Part shown: positions 33,368-42,283 of the stretch, one piece after another
Position numbering within the stretch: the stretch's first letter is position 1
Layout of the letters: each line of letters begins with the position of its first letter
From: Microlunatus phosphovorus NM-1
Lineage (GTDB): Bacteria > Actinomycetota > Actinomycetes > Propionibacteriales > Propionibacteriaceae
Length of the DNA stretch: 64,000 nt
Assembly (NCBI RefSeq): GCF_000270245.1
Contig: NC_015635.1
Location: 124,001 to 188,000 of the forward strand
Direction of reading: 5' to 3'
Translations under genes and position numbers: made by a program
The notes under the pieces: generated by a model
Database searches by the model: none
Told to the model about the DNA's origin: nothing
The model's input: the letters and a program-made list of their open reading frames with translations, nothing else

Positions 33368-34300
33368 CTACTTGACTGCGCCTTCGGTGAGTCCTCCTCG
33401 CCAGAATCGTTGCAGCACGATCATGGCGATGGCCAGAGGGATTACTGATAGTAGGACGCCGCCGGTGGTGAGTTGGTAGAACTCGGGGAGCCGGTTGGTT
33501 TGGCTGAGCCAGTTGTTCAGGCCGAGAGTGATGGGATATAGGTTGGTGTCGGACAGCATCACCAGGGGCAGAAAGTAGTTATTCCAGATCCCGACGAGTT
33601 GGAACAAGAAGACGGTGACCAGGGCGGGGGTGAGCACGCTGAGCCCGATTGAGTGGAAGATCCGCAGTTCTCCTGCGCCGTCGATTCGGGCTGCTTCTAG
33701 CAGGGCATCGTCGATTGTGGCTTCGGCGTAGATCCTGCATAGGAAGAGGCCGAAGGGTGATACGAGTGAGGGCAGCAGGACCGAAAAGTAGGTGTTGGTG
33801 ATGCCGAGTTGGCTGAATTGCAGGAACAGGGGTAGGGCGATCGCGGTACCGGGTACGAGTACACCGCCGAGAATGGACCCGAAGACGGCTTCGCGTCCGC
33901 GGAACTTGTACTTGGCTAGGGCGTATCCGCCGGCGGCGGCGAAGTAGGTGGCCAGGAGTGCGCCCACACCGGCGTACAGCACCGAGTTGAGGAACCAGCG
34001 GACGAAGATGCCGCCGTCGTAGGTGAGCACTTGTTGCAGATTGCGGAACAGGGCGAAGTCGTCGGCGAACCAGAAGCCGTTTGTTGAAAAGAGATCCTGG
34101 GTTGTCTTGGTGGCGGCCACGACGACCCAGTACACCGGCATCAAGAAGTACACGGCGACGACGATGAGGATGCCGGTGATCAGGATCGTCGAGCCACGGC
34201 TGGCGGTAGAGCCGTGGACGCTGCGGTGTGGACGTCGGGTCTTAGTGGGCGCGCTTTTCGCGGTGTCGGGGGCGCTGGAGATTGTTGCGGTGCTGGTCAT
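33368..34300 (-). CDS. carbohydrate ABC transporter permease (MalG type)
   Basis: 310 aa from the ATG at 34300, which overlaps the upstream permease stop. Six membrane segments, first near residue 40 (ILITGILIVVAVYFLMPVYW), and the EAA loop EAARIDGAGELRIFHSIGL near residue 215 that contacts the ATPase. It forms the sugar channel with the MalF-type subunit. No ATPase gene is in this operon, so a shared MsmK/UgpC-like ATPase elsewhere is needed. Last gene of the operon; 37 bases separate it from the IS256 fragment. Confidence 0.92.
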   Translation of the reverse strand: MTSTATISSAPDTAKSAPTKTRRPHRSVHGSTASRGSTILITGILIVVAVYFLMPVYWVVVAATKTTQDLFSTNGFWFADDFALFRNLQQVLTYDGGIFVRWFLNSVLYAGVGALLATYFAAAGGYALAKYKFRGREAVFGSILGGVLVPGTAIALPLFLQFSQLGITNTYFSVLLPSLVSPFGLFLCRIYAEATIDDALLEAARIDGAGELRIFHSIGLSVLTPALVTVFLFQLVGIWNNYFLPLVMLSDTNLYPITLGLNNWLSQTNRLPEFYQLTTGGVLLSVIPLAIAMIVLQRFWRGGLTEGAVK

Positions 34301-35271
34301 TGTGACTTCCTGTTGGTCAGGCGGAGGAAGGCGAAGGAAAGGATGAACGCAACCAGGGCGATGAGCACGGCTTGGGCGGCGGCGACGTTGTAGTCGTTGT
34401 AGGCGAAGGCGGTCGTGTATGCACTCAGGTTGGGTGTGTATTCGGAGTCGATGGCCGGTGACACGCTTTGCAGCACTTGGGGCTCGGCGAACAGCTGCAG
34501 GGTCCCGATGATGGAGAACACGGTGGTCAACACGAGCGCCGGACGGATCAGCGGGAGCTGGATGGTCCATGCGACTCGCCACGGGCTGGCTCCGTCGACC
34601 TTGGCAGCCTCGTAGATTTCGTTCGGAATGGTTTTCAGCTGCGCCACGATGATCAACATGTTGTAGCCGGTGTAGCTCCAGGTGACGATGTTCGCGATGG
34701 ACCACAGCACGGTGTCGGCGCCGAGAAAGTCGACCTCGACGCCGAACCGGCCGGCGATGTCGATCAGCGGGCTGAGCCCGGGAACGTAGAGGAACGACCA
34801 CAAGATGGTGGCGATCACACCGGGGATGCCGTAAGGCATGAAGTACGACGCCCGGAAGAAGGCGGGCCAGCGGGCCGACGCCCCCTCCAGCAGGAGAGCC
34901 AGGATGGTGCAGAGAAGCATCATCACCGGGACCTGAACGATCCCGAACAGCAGCATCCGGCCGATCGAGGCAGTGAAGTTGTCGTTTCCCAAGGCCTGGG
35001 CGTAGTTCCAGAAGCCGGCGAACTGGGTGGTCACACCCTGTTCGCCGAAGACGCCCTGCCGGGTGACCCGGGTGAAGCTCTGGGCGACGGCGGTCAGGAT
35101 CGGGACGGCGAAAGTGAGGGTGAAGAGCAGTAGGAACGGGGCAAGCAGCGCCCACGGGGCCCAGGCGCGACTGTCCAGCCGGCGCCGACCAGGCCGTCCT
35201 GCGGCACGGTCGGCTCCTGGGCGACCCGTCTTCTCGCCCGCAGCTGTCGAGGTCGTCGTCGAACTGTTCAT
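34297..35271 (-). CDS. sugar ABC transporter permease (MalF type)
   Basis: 324 aa with a 35-residue basic N-terminus, then six membrane segments (WALLAPFLLLFTLTFAVPIL near residue 40). The EAA motif is EAAKVDGASPWRVAWTIQLP near residue 220. Partner of the MalG-type permease; ATGA overlaps on both sides indicate one polycistronic unit with the substrate-binding protein. Confidence 0.92.
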   Translation of the reverse strand: MNSSTTTSTAAGEKTGRPGADRAAGRPGRRRLDSRAWAPWALLAPFLLLFTLTFAVPILTAVAQSFTRVTRQGVFGEQGVTTQFAGFWNYAQALGNDNFTASIGRMLLFGIVQVPVMMLLCTILALLLEGASARWPAFFRASYFMPYGIPGVIATILWSFLYVPGLSPLIDIAGRFGVEVDFLGADTVLWSIANIVTWSYTGYNMLIIVAQLKTIPNEIYEAAKVDGASPWRVAWTIQLPLIRPALVLTTVFSIIGTLQLFAEPQVLQSVSPAIDSEYTPNLSAYTTAFAYNDYNVAAAQAVLIALVAFILSFAFLRLTNRKSQ

Positions 35272-36596
35272 GATGTCGCCTTCCGGATGGTCAGCCCCTT
35301 GTTGCGGAAGGCGTCGATGATGGTGGTTTCGGCGGTGACGATGGCATCCACCAATGTGCCGCCGGATGCCTTCTTGCGGAAGCCGTCACCGATGATGTTG
35401 AACGACTGTTGGGTGATCGGCCACCAGGACCAGTCTGGGTTCTGCTCCTTGGATGCCGGAAGGAAGATCTCCTCGTTGTAGCGCTGCCCGCCGAAGAATG
35501 CCGCGGGCTGCTCGCGCTGCTCACCGATGTAGTCCCGTAGCGGAGACCAGCCGATGCCGCAGTACTTGATCAACGCATCGATCCCTTCCTTACTGGTTTG
35601 CATCCAGATCGCGAACTCGAGGGCCTCCTTCGGATGCTGGCTGTTGGCCAAGACCGCGACCGTGGACCCGCCGATGTAGCTGGACCCGAACCCGTCGGAC
35701 CATCGCGGCATCTTCGCGACCCGCCACTTGCCTTCCCCGCCACTGACTCCCTCGAGTAAGGCGTCGCCCCAGCTGGCGCTGGTCAGCGACGCGATCTGGT
35801 TGTCGGCGGCGGCGGCGAACCACGGCGTGGAGTACTGACCGAATGCGGTGGTGACCAGGTCGTCGTCGATGGCCTTGTCGAAGAACCGGGCCGTGGCGAG
35901 TGTGACGTCGTCGGTCATGTTGATGACCCAGCCATCGCCGTCGACCCTCAGCCAACTCGCGCCGGCCTGGGTTGCGATCGCGGTGAACCAGGATGGGTCG
36001 GCGAGCGGGAAACAGTCGATGTAGACCTTGTCCTTGCGCAGCTCCGCGGCGACCTGGGCCCACTGATCCCAGGTGGCCGGCGCGTCCGCCCCGACCCGCT
36101 CCAGCAGATCCGGGCGGTAGAAGGTGGCCATCGGGCCAGAGTCTTGCGGGATCCCGTACACGCCGTCGACGAAGCTCACCTGGCCCCACAAGGTCTTGTC
36201 GAACCGATCCGCGTAGTCCTGCGCACCGTAGCGGGCCAGGTCGACCAACCCGTTGACCAACAGAAACTCCGGGATGGTTCGGAACTCGATCTGCGCCAGG
36301 TCGGGCCCGGTGCCCGCGGCCAACGCCGAATACATCTTTGGGTAACCGCCGCTGTTGCCGCTGGGAATCCACACCGCCTCAACCTGGATGTTGGGGTTCT
36401 TGGCGTTCCAGATGTCGCAGACCTTCTGAAGATCCTTCAGCCACGCCCAGTAGGTGAGCTTCACCGGCCCGCTGGCCGGCGGGATCACCGGTGCAGCGTT
36501 GACCGAGGTGGAGCCTGGTGTGGAACAACCGGCCAGCAGCGCGGCGCCCGCGCTCATTCCCAACCCGAGAAACCCTCTTCGAGACAACGGGCTCAT
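35268..36596 (-). CDS. sugar ABC transporter substrate-binding lipoprotein
   Basis: 442 aa from the ATG at 36596, chosen because GGAGG lies 5 bases upstream and the signal peptide starts at once: twin-arginine SRRGFLGLGMSAGAALLAGC with a lipobox LAGC. The mature part is an SBP_bac_1 protein (LTYWAWLKDLQKVCDIWNAK, WDQWAQVAAELRKD, FAIWMQTSKEG). It binds an oligosaccharide or glycoside outside the membrane and delivers it to the two permeases. A divergent TetR gene is 135 bases upstream. Confidence 0.92.
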   Translation of the reverse strand: MSPLSRRGFLGLGMSAGAALLAGCSTPGSTSVNAAPVIPPASGPVKLTYWAWLKDLQKVCDIWNAKNPNIQVEAVWIPSGNSGGYPKMYSALAAGTGPDLAQIEFRTIPEFLLVNGLVDLARYGAQDYADRFDKTLWGQVSFVDGVYGIPQDSGPMATFYRPDLLERVGADAPATWDQWAQVAAELRKDKVYIDCFPLADPSWFTAIATQAGASWLRVDGDGWVINMTDDVTLATARFFDKAIDDDLVTTAFGQYSTPWFAAAADNQIASLTSASWGDALLEGVSGGEGKWRVAKMPRWSDGFGSSYIGGSTVAVLANSQHPKEALEFAIWMQTSKEGIDALIKYCGIGWSPLRDYIGEQREQPAAFFGGQRYNEEIFLPASKEQNPDWSWWPITQQSFNIIGDGFRKKASGGTLVDAIVTAETTIIDAFRNKGLTIRKATS

Positions 36597-36731
36597 CAGC
36601 ACCTCCGACGACGATGTGGATGCGGGTGCGCCCAACGTGTCCCCAGCCGGGATGATGTTGGCGCTGCGGTAATATAACAGAAAACCGGGCAGATGACCTA
36701 GTTTCAGACTCGGCTATTCTCGGGAGCCATT

Positions 36732-37352
36732 GTGACGACGGATGCGCGCCGGAGAGGGCCCTACGCCAAGACGGCTGAGCGGCGTCACCAGATCCTTGAT
36801 GCTGCCCTTCAGGTCTTCGCCGCGCACGGCTACCGCGCCGGGTCGATGCGTGAGGTGGCCCGGACGGCCGACATGAGCCTGTCCAACCTGATGCATCACT
36901 TCAGGACGAAGGAAGATCTCCTGCTCGCCCTTCTCAGGCGGCGTGACGACGACAGCCCCGGGCAGCGAACCGGCACCCACGACCTCGTCGCCGACATCCT
37001 GTCCCAAGCACGCTGGAACCAGACCAAGCCCGACTTGATTGCGCTATACGCAGTGCTGTCGGCGGAATCCGTCACAGATGGCCACCCTGGCCGCGACTAC
37101 TTTATCGAACGGTTTGTCACCGTCCGGAGAGGCTTCGAGGAAGAGTTCGGAAAGCTCCGCGACGCCGGACGGCTTCGGCCAGGAGTGGATCCGCACATGG
37201 TCGCCGGCTGCATCACCGCACTGTGGGACGGCATCCAGCTGCAGTGGCTCCTGCAGCCCGATCAGATCAACGTCGTCGCCTACCTAGAGGCCTTTCTCGA
37301 CCTCGTAACCCTTCCCCCTGACACAGCTTTCATCGCCGACCCCGGGTGTTGA
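36732..37352 (+). CDS. TetR-family regulator of the sugar transporter
   Basis: 206 aa from a GTG at 36732 with GGGAG 7 bases before. N-terminal HTH: RRHQILDAALQVFAAHGYRA, then MREVARTADMSLSNLMHHFR, a SLSNLMHHF recognition helix typical of BetI/AcrR-like TetR proteins. The ligand domain follows. Divergent from the transporter operon, so it probably controls it. Its last codons run into GAACTGTC, the inverted repeat of an IS3 remnant, so the natural C-terminus may be altered. Confidence 0.85.
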   Translation: MTTDARRRGPYAKTAERRHQILDAALQVFAAHGYRAGSMREVARTADMSLSNLMHHFRTKEDLLLALLRRRDDDSPGQRTGTHDLVADILSQARWNQTKPDLIALYAVLSAESVTDGHPGRDYFIERFVTVRRGFEEEFGKLRDAGRLRPGVDPHMVAGCITALWDGIQLQWLLQPDQINVVAYLEAFLDLVTLPPDTAFIADPGC

Positions 37353-37616
37353 ACTGTCGGGTGGCCAGCATCTCCGCGGGTTAGGGCTGAGTGGGCTGAG
37401 TATCGCAGCGAACCGAGCACCAGGAGGTGGAAGGGCATCGACGACCTCGAGATCGCTGTCGCTGAGTACATCGACTGGTTCAACTTCCGACGCCTGCACG
37501 GCGAGATCGGGCTGATCCCTCCCGTCGAGCACGAAACTACTACCGTCACAACCCTGTGCCGACTACCGTCGACACGTCACTTCAGAGCCTCCACTGAACC
37601 CGGTACGGGACAGTTC
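37351..37616. mobile_element. internally deleted IS3-family remnant
   Basis: Outer ends GAACTGTC at 37351 and GACAGTTC at 37609-37616 are inverted and look like IS3 termini. Inside, 37428-37597 encodes the end of an OrfB transposase (DLEIAVAEYIDWFNFRRLHG, EIGLIPPVEHE, then after a one-base frameshift YYRHNPVPTTVDTSLQSLH). Most of the element is gone. Confidence 0.78.
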
Positions 37617-37713
37617 GATACGCATCAGCCGTGATGCGCAAGCCGGTCCGGTTGCGGGACGCCTGGCGGTGACAACTTCACCGGCAAACCCGTTGACGAC
37701 TGGCCCCTTCGGG

Positions 37714-38940
37714 TCAGAGGGGCAGCGGTGGCTGTGGTCTGGATGCGTTCGTTCGGGGCATGCTTCCGCTGAGCGCGAGTGCGACGCCTGACGCGATGGC
37801 TGCAGGGAGGAGGTGGTGGCCGAGTGTGTTGCCGACGAGGCCGGATACAGCGCTGCCGAATCCAAAGCCTAGGAGTCCGCAGGTGCCCAGCCAGGAGAAC
37901 GACGTGCTTCGCTGTGCGGGTCGTGCGACCAAGACGATGCTCAACTGAAGCAACGCGTCGCGGGGGCCAGTGAGCGTCCCGAGGACTAGGTACAGCGCAG
38001 CGAGAGTGACGATGTTGGCCGCACCACCGCGGCTTTGGCCGAGGGCAGAGAGGCCGAGTACGAGGACGAGGACGATGAAGGCTGCGGTGATGGCCATGGC
38101 GAAGCCGACGAGTCTGGACGTTAACGCGTCTTGGTGAAGGTGGTGGCGTCCAGCGATGGTGCCGGCGGTCACCGCCCCGATGGCGGCGGCTGCGAGCAGG
38201 ACGCCGGCGATGCTTGGCTCCTCGGCTTCTGCGGCGAGCAGACCGGCGGTGGCGACCAGACTGCCGGCGCCGAGCGAAGCGCAGAACGTGATGCCGTAGG
38301 TGAGGATGACCCGGCGGGACTGCGGTTCGCGGGCTGGCCGCCGGTTGGCTCGGCGGGCGCTATCCAGGACGGCTGCTGGGAGGCCGAGGCTGCCGACGGT
38401 GATGGGCAGGAAGACGGTCAGCAGGGCAAGCGGGGCGGGGAGAATGCTCAGGGTGAGGGCGGCGAGGAGAGGCCCGGTGATGGTGGCGGCCTCGTTGATG
38501 ACGGTGTCCAACGCGTAGGCCGTTCGCAGCTGCGCTGGCGGGATCAGCAGCGGCCAGCCGGCACGGGTGACGGCTCCGACGGGGGGAAGGCACATGCCGA
38601 GGATCGTGACGCCTGACAGCAGTACTGGTGTCGGGACGGCCAGAGTCAACGCGGCGCTGGTGCCTAGCAGAGCGATCAGGGCGAGTATCAGCCAGATCCG
38701 CAGGATCGCTCGGCCGCCGTGACGGTCGACGAGCCGGCCAGTGATGGGCATCATGGCGGCGAAGCCGGCGGTGTACAGCCCGACCGTCACGGCCGCGAGG
38801 CCGTGGTCGTGGTAGCGCTCCTGCACGCCGACCAGCAGCGGCAGCGTGAGCAGCGGCTGGGTCATCCGGCTCAGCGAGGCCGCGACGATTTGTCGTGGGA
38901 CCCCGGAATGCCTGCACAGATCGGTATAGCCGCTGCTCAC
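37714..38940 (-). CDS. MFS transporter of the TetR-methyltransferase operon
   Basis: 408 aa from a GTG at 38940; the longer open frame upstream runs through the methyltransferase gene out of frame. About 12 hydrophobic segments; the loop 2-3 motif is GRLVDRHGGRAILRIW, and SRMTQPLLTLPLLVG opens helix 1. It resembles small-molecule exporters of the drug/H+ class. It follows the methyltransferase after 55 bases and shares the TetR gene, so resistance or export is plausible; the substrate is unknown. Confidence 0.85.
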   Translation of the reverse strand: MSSGYTDLCRHSGVPRQIVAASLSRMTQPLLTLPLLVGVQERYHDHGLAAVTVGLYTAGFAAMMPITGRLVDRHGGRAILRIWLILALIALLGTSAALTLAVPTPVLLSGVTILGMCLPPVGAVTRAGWPLLIPPAQLRTAYALDTVINEAATITGPLLAALTLSILPAPLALLTVFLPITVGSLGLPAAVLDSARRANRRPAREPQSRRVILTYGITFCASLGAGSLVATAGLLAAEAEEPSIAGVLLAAAAIGAVTAGTIAGRHHLHQDALTSRLVGFAMAITAAFIVLVLVLGLSALGQSRGGAANIVTLAALYLVLGTLTGPRDALLQLSIVLVARPAQRSTSFSWLGTCGLLGFGFGSAVSGLVGNTLGHHLLPAAIASGVALALSGSMPRTNASRPQPPLPL

Positions 38941-38995
38941 GTCTGACCTGGGCGCAGACGACGCAGCACCATCGGTGGCGCAGCCGGCAGGTCCA

Positions 38996-39847
38996 TCAAC
39001 GCCACAGGTGCAGGGTGGTTGGTGGCATCTGTTCGCTGAACAACCCGTCCGGGCCGGCCCGGTGGAGAAGTTGATGCAGATCATGGTCAAAAGCCGAGAG
39101 CTGGTCGCCGAACAAGTGCGGTGCAGCGCTGGACAGCGAGTAGACCGACGCCGCCACCTCGTCGGCGGTCCGCTCCAAGAGCCGACCTTCGACCCGGATC
39201 TGTTGGAGCTCGGTGAAGCCGACAGCACTGTAGATGGCCGCTTCGCCGCCAACTGTGCCGGCCGACAGTGTCGTCTGCCCGGCCCGACGCCGCTCACCCA
39301 GGTAGTACGCCACGAGCGTTCGGATAGCCGTCCGAGGCGGCTGAGGGTGCGGGAGCGTGGTGTCGGTGGAGACGCCTTGGTGGGTGGTGGCGCTGACATG
39401 GACGAGCGTCCCGCCGGGAGTGAGCAAGCGCCGGGCGGCCGCGGCAACTCGGGGCCGGTCCATCCAATGGAAGGACTGCGCGAAGGTAATCATGTCGACC
39501 GGGGGCAGGTCCGCCGGCAAGGCCTCGGCTCGGAGGTGCCGCCAAACAACGTTGTCGATCTTCGCCTGGTCAGCCAGGCGCTCGGCCTCGATGAGCATGT
39601 CGGCATCGGCGTCGACCCCGATGGCCTCGGCGAACAGCGGAGCCAACACCAAGGTCAGCGACCCCGGCCCGCAGCCGACATCCAGCAAGCGCCCGTGACC
39701 GGCCAGCCGCAGCGCCTGCTGGAGCCGGTCGGCGATCGCGCTCGGGTAGGCGGCACGTCCTCGGGCGTAATAGGCGGCGCTGCCGGCATACAGCGTCGGA
39801 TCCCACCGCCAAGCAGTCCTTGAGCCTGTAGCGGGTTCCTCGGTCAC
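38996..39847 (-). CDS. class I SAM-dependent methyltransferase
   Basis: 283 aa. Motif I is LLDVGCGPGSLTLVL near residue 54, GVDADADML is the acidic motif II, ITFAQSFHWMD the motif IV region, GGTLVHVSA follows. The ALRLAGHGRLLD and YARGRAAYPSAIADRLQQAL openings match the Methyltransf_11/25 proteins with an N-terminal Y..GRP-like segment. Its ATG overlaps the TetR stop by 4 bases. Acting on a drug or small metabolite is a guess from the TetR-MFS context. Confidence 0.86.
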   Translation of the reverse strand: MTEEPATGSRTAWRWDPTLYAGSAAYYARGRAAYPSAIADRLQQALRLAGHGRLLDVGCGPGSLTLVLAPLFAEAIGVDADADMLIEAERLADQAKIDNVVWRHLRAEALPADLPPVDMITFAQSFHWMDRPRVAAAARRLLTPGGTLVHVSATTHQGVSTDTTLPHPQPPRTAIRTLVAYYLGERRRAGQTTLSAGTVGGEAAIYSAVGFTELQQIRVEGRLLERTADEVAASVYSLSSAAPHLFGDQLSAFDHDLHQLLHRAGPDGLFSEQMPPTTLHLWR

Positions 39848-40440
39848 CGGGTGACGCCGATCTGGTCGGCGACCGCGGCGACGTACCGGGCGAGCGTGGC
39901 TCGGTCCGGTGCCGAGAACGGCTCATCGGTGACCAGCACGTAGTGCAAGGCGGCAGTGAGGAGAAAACCAAAGGCCTCGACATCCACGTCCTCACGGACG
40001 GTCCCGTCACACTGTCGGTCGCGCAGGAACCCCTGCATCACCGTCGCCCAGGACCGGGTGATGCCCGCCTCGACCGCTTCCCGCAGGATTTTCTCTCCGC
40101 CCGGAAGCTGGCTCAGGTGCCTGACCAGCGCGGGGGCGTCGGAGGCGGCCTGCAAGTCGGCGAACTCCATCAACCGGTCGGCCAGCTGTCCGTCCGGACG
40201 CACCGCCCAGTCCTCGATGCCGGCGGCGAGCTCCCGCAGCGAGACCCAGGTCAGCTCGCGCAGCAACTCATCGCGCGAGGTGAAGGCCTTGTAGGACATG
40301 CCCACAGCCACCCCCGCTTCGCCGGCCAGGGCCCGCATGGTCAGACCGTCCACGCCGTCTCGAGCAATGACGGTTCGGGCGTGCCCGAGCAGCGCCGCGC
40401 GCAGCGCGTCGATATCCGTGGCGGGGCGGGGCGGTGTCAT
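39844..40440 (-). CDS. TetR-family regulator
   Basis: 198 aa. HTH: LRAALLGHARTVIARDGVDG, then MRALAGEAGVAVGMSYKAFT, SYKAF being the recognition helix end. The rest is an alpha-helical ligand domain (LADRLMEFADLQAASD, LVTDEPFSAPDRATLARYVA). First gene of a TetR-methyltransferase-MFS operon. Two adjacent TGAAC-N4-GTTCA palindromes at 40477-40504 lie just upstream and are likely its binding sites, also serving the divergent membrane-protein gene. Confidence 0.88.
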   Translation of the reverse strand: MTPPRPATDIDALRAALLGHARTVIARDGVDGLTMRALAGEAGVAVGMSYKAFTSRDELLRELTWVSLRELAAGIEDWAVRPDGQLADRLMEFADLQAASDAPALVRHLSQLPGGEKILREAVEAGITRSWATVMQGFLRDRQCDGTVREDVDVEAFGFLLTAALHYVLVTDEPFSAPDRATLARYVAAVADQIGVTR

Positions 40441-40476
40441 CGAATCCTTCCGGAGAGCTTGCGAGTGACCCTATCA

Positions 40477-40504
40477 TGAACTACTGTTCATGAACATACG
40501 TTCA
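40477..40504. promoter_or_regulatory. tandem TGAAC-N4-GTTCA operators
   Basis: Two 14-bp palindromes in direct contact: TGAACTACTGTTCA (40477-40490) and TGAACATACGTTCA (40491-40504). They lie between the divergent TetR and membrane-protein genes. Binding of two TetR dimers is the likely role. The core also resembles the actinobacterial LexA box (CGAAC-N4-GTTCG), but the outer bases differ. Confidence 0.65.
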
Positions 40505-40555
40505 CACCATGCTCGATGATTGCCACAGGTCGACCGACCAGACAGGACCAAGACT

Positions 40556-41146
40556 GTGCCCATCCAACACGCCGCCTCCGCCGCCCCCTCCAAGATCGGT
40601 GACGGCTGCCGCGGCCACGAGCTGTTCCATCGGTGGCCGACAGCCCTGGGCGTCGGTGTGGCCGCCCTCCTCCTGGTGACTGGAGCGGCGAGCCGGGACA
40701 CCCTCGCGATCGGCGCCACCGCGGCCGCCTGGTGCTACCTGTCGGCCGCAGCCACCGGCCGGCGCTGGGTGGGGTGGGCCGCGATTCCTACCTCCGCGGT
40801 CATCGTCGTGGTCAGCGAGCTCCTGGGCGGGGCGTGGTGGACCGGCCTCGGCGTCACGGGATTGGCCTTAGCGGCGATCGGTCTGCGCCGGCCAGCAGGT
40901 CGTGCAATCCTGCTGGCCCAAGCGGCGGCGTTCACGGGAATCTGCGCGGTCGCCGTCATCGCCTTGACCTGGGACGCGTGGGCCGGGCTGGTTCTCGCCG
41001 GCCTCTTGTTGGCGTCGCACGCCGTCTGGGACGCCGTCCACTACCGCCGCAGGCTGGTGGTGTCGCGCTCGCTGGCCGAGGCCTGCCTGAGCCTCGACCT
41101 TCTCCTCGGTCTTGGACTCATCGCCCTCGCCGCCATCACAGCCTGA
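40556..41146 (+). CDS. integral membrane protein divergent from TetR
   Basis: 196 aa from a GTG at 40556 (AGGA about 10 bases upstream; an ATG at 40520 is possible). Six hydrophobic stretches, for example WPTALGVGVAALLLVTGAAS, VSELLGGAWWTGLGVTGLAL and AEACLSLDLLLGLGLIALAA, with few charged residues. HAVWDAVHYRRR near residue 160 is the only distinctive polar motif. No family is assigned. The shared operator suggests co-regulation with the TetR operon. Confidence 0.68.
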   Translation: MPIQHAASAAPSKIGDGCRGHELFHRWPTALGVGVAALLLVTGAASRDTLAIGATAAAWCYLSAAATGRRWVGWAAIPTSAVIVVVSELLGGAWWTGLGVTGLALAAIGLRRPAGRAILLAQAAAFTGICAVAVIALTWDAWAGLVLAGLLLASHAVWDAVHYRRRLVVSRSLAEACLSLDLLLGLGLIALAAITA

Positions 41147-41277
41147 ACACCCCTCACAGTCTCGATGACGAGTGCAGGCGTCGGTGCCTCTACCTCGGTG
41201 TGCTCAGACGCGCCCAGCCTCAAGTGGACTCAGCAACTGCAACGCGTCCAGCAAGCAGAACTTCAAGGAGGTTCACC

Positions 41278-41541
41278 ATTCTCGCCGTCCAGACGCCGCC
41301 CTATCCCGATTCCGATCTTGACCTCAGCCGGCGGGCTGCCGAACGCCACGCAGTCCTGACAGCATTGAGGGATCAATCGCATCCCAACGATGCGCGCCCG
41401 CGGGACCTGACTCGCGGCATCCGTCGCCTGCTCGCCGCGATCACAGCCTGGCGGCAGAGACCGACCACGCACCGTCCGCAGTTCGGCACCGCCCACGCTG
41501 CCTCAATAGAAAACAGTGCTGCCCGTTCACGCCGGCGTTGA
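41278..41541 (+). CDS. possible 87-aa protein with ATT start
   Basis: AAGGAGG at 41265-41271 is followed 6 bases later by ATT (41278), which opens 87 codons: LAVQTPPYPDSDLDLSRRAA, ERHAVLTALRDQSHPNDARP, RGIRRLLAAITAWRQRPTT, ending with SRRR. No ATG, GTG or TTG fits the ribosome-binding site. The protein is basic and helical in prediction by eye. ATT starts are rare but known for infC and pcnB. A sequencing error or pseudogene is the alternative. Confidence 0.4.
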   Translation: MLAVQTPPYPDSDLDLSRRAAERHAVLTALRDQSHPNDARPRDLTRGIRRLLAAITAWRQRPTTHRPQFGTAHAASIENSAARSRRR

Positions 41542-41647
41542 CCGCTGACGCGCCGACCGCACCGGTGAAGGACGACGAACGGCCTTACCAGCCTTGGCCC
41601 TTCGGCGCCGAACCAGCCAACCGCAGCAACCTAGAAAAGGATCCGCG

Positions 41648-42283
41648 ATGGGCACACTGGTCATGGTTGAGTTCCTGACCGTCGATGGAACCATGCAAGG
41701 ACTCGGGTCGCCTCAAGAAGACACCCGCGACGGATTCCAACACGGCGGCTGGGGAGCGGCCTACGCCGACAGCATCCACCAGGTCACCACCACCTCAGGC
41801 CTGAACGCCACCGAGGCTTACTTGTTCGGACGCAACACCTACGAGAAGATGGCCGCCTTCTGGCCGCGACAGTCCGACTCCAACCCGATGGCTGCTCACC
41901 TCAACACCACACCAAAATACGTGGCCTCCCGTACCCTCACCACGGCGTCATGGGCTAACACACGCATCCTGTCGGACCAGATCGCCGACGCCGTGCAGAA
42001 CATAAAGTCCATCCACAACGGTGACACCGTCGTACTGGGCAGCGGCAAACTCGCCCGCAGCCTCCTCGCTGACGGGCTGGTAGACCGGATCCGCCTCTTC
42101 ATCCACCCGCTGCTCCTCGGCACCGGCAAGCGGCTCTTCGGCGCCCTCCCCACTCCGCGCAAGCTCACCCTCACATCGGTAGCGCAGACCGACCTAGGCA
42201 CGGTCGCCCTCACCTACGACGTGCACCAAGTGAAGAAACCCAGGGAGTGTCAGATAAACGGTGGATCTGATCTGGTCTCATGA
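41648..42283 (+). CDS. RibD-C/DHFR-like reductase, 3' end replaced by IS256 sequence
   Basis: 211 aa from the ATG at 41648 with AAAGGAT upstream. RibD_C-fold protein of the YyaP/YwjB type: VMVEFLTVDGTMQG, EAYLFGRNTYEKMAAFWP, YVASRTLTTASWANTRIL, VVLGSGKLARSLLADGLVD, HPLLLGTGKRLF. After HQVKKP the native sequence gives way near 42240 to the end of an IS256 fragment, which supplies the last dozen residues and the stop. The domain core is complete, so it may still work. Substrate unknown. Confidence 0.82.
   Translation: MGTLVMVEFLTVDGTMQGLGSPQEDTRDGFQHGGWGAAYADSIHQVTTTSGLNATEAYLFGRNTYEKMAAFWPRQSDSNPMAAHLNTTPKYVASRTLTTASWANTRILSDQIADAVQNIKSIHNGDTVVLGSGKLARSLLADGLVDRIRLFIHPLLLGTGKRLFGALPTPRKLTLTSVAQTDLGTVALTYDVHQVKKPRECQINGGSDLVS

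Noticed and set aside
33368-35155. A 595-aa protein covering both sugar permeases
   Set aside because: The upstream part is a wrong-frame reading of the MalF-type permease; the true MalG-type start is the ATG at 34300.
33331-42246. A functional composite transposon bounded by IS256
   Set aside because: Both bounding copies lack two thirds of the transposase and one terminal repeat and share a nonsense codon, so autonomous transposition is unlikely; only the inverted arrangement is reported.
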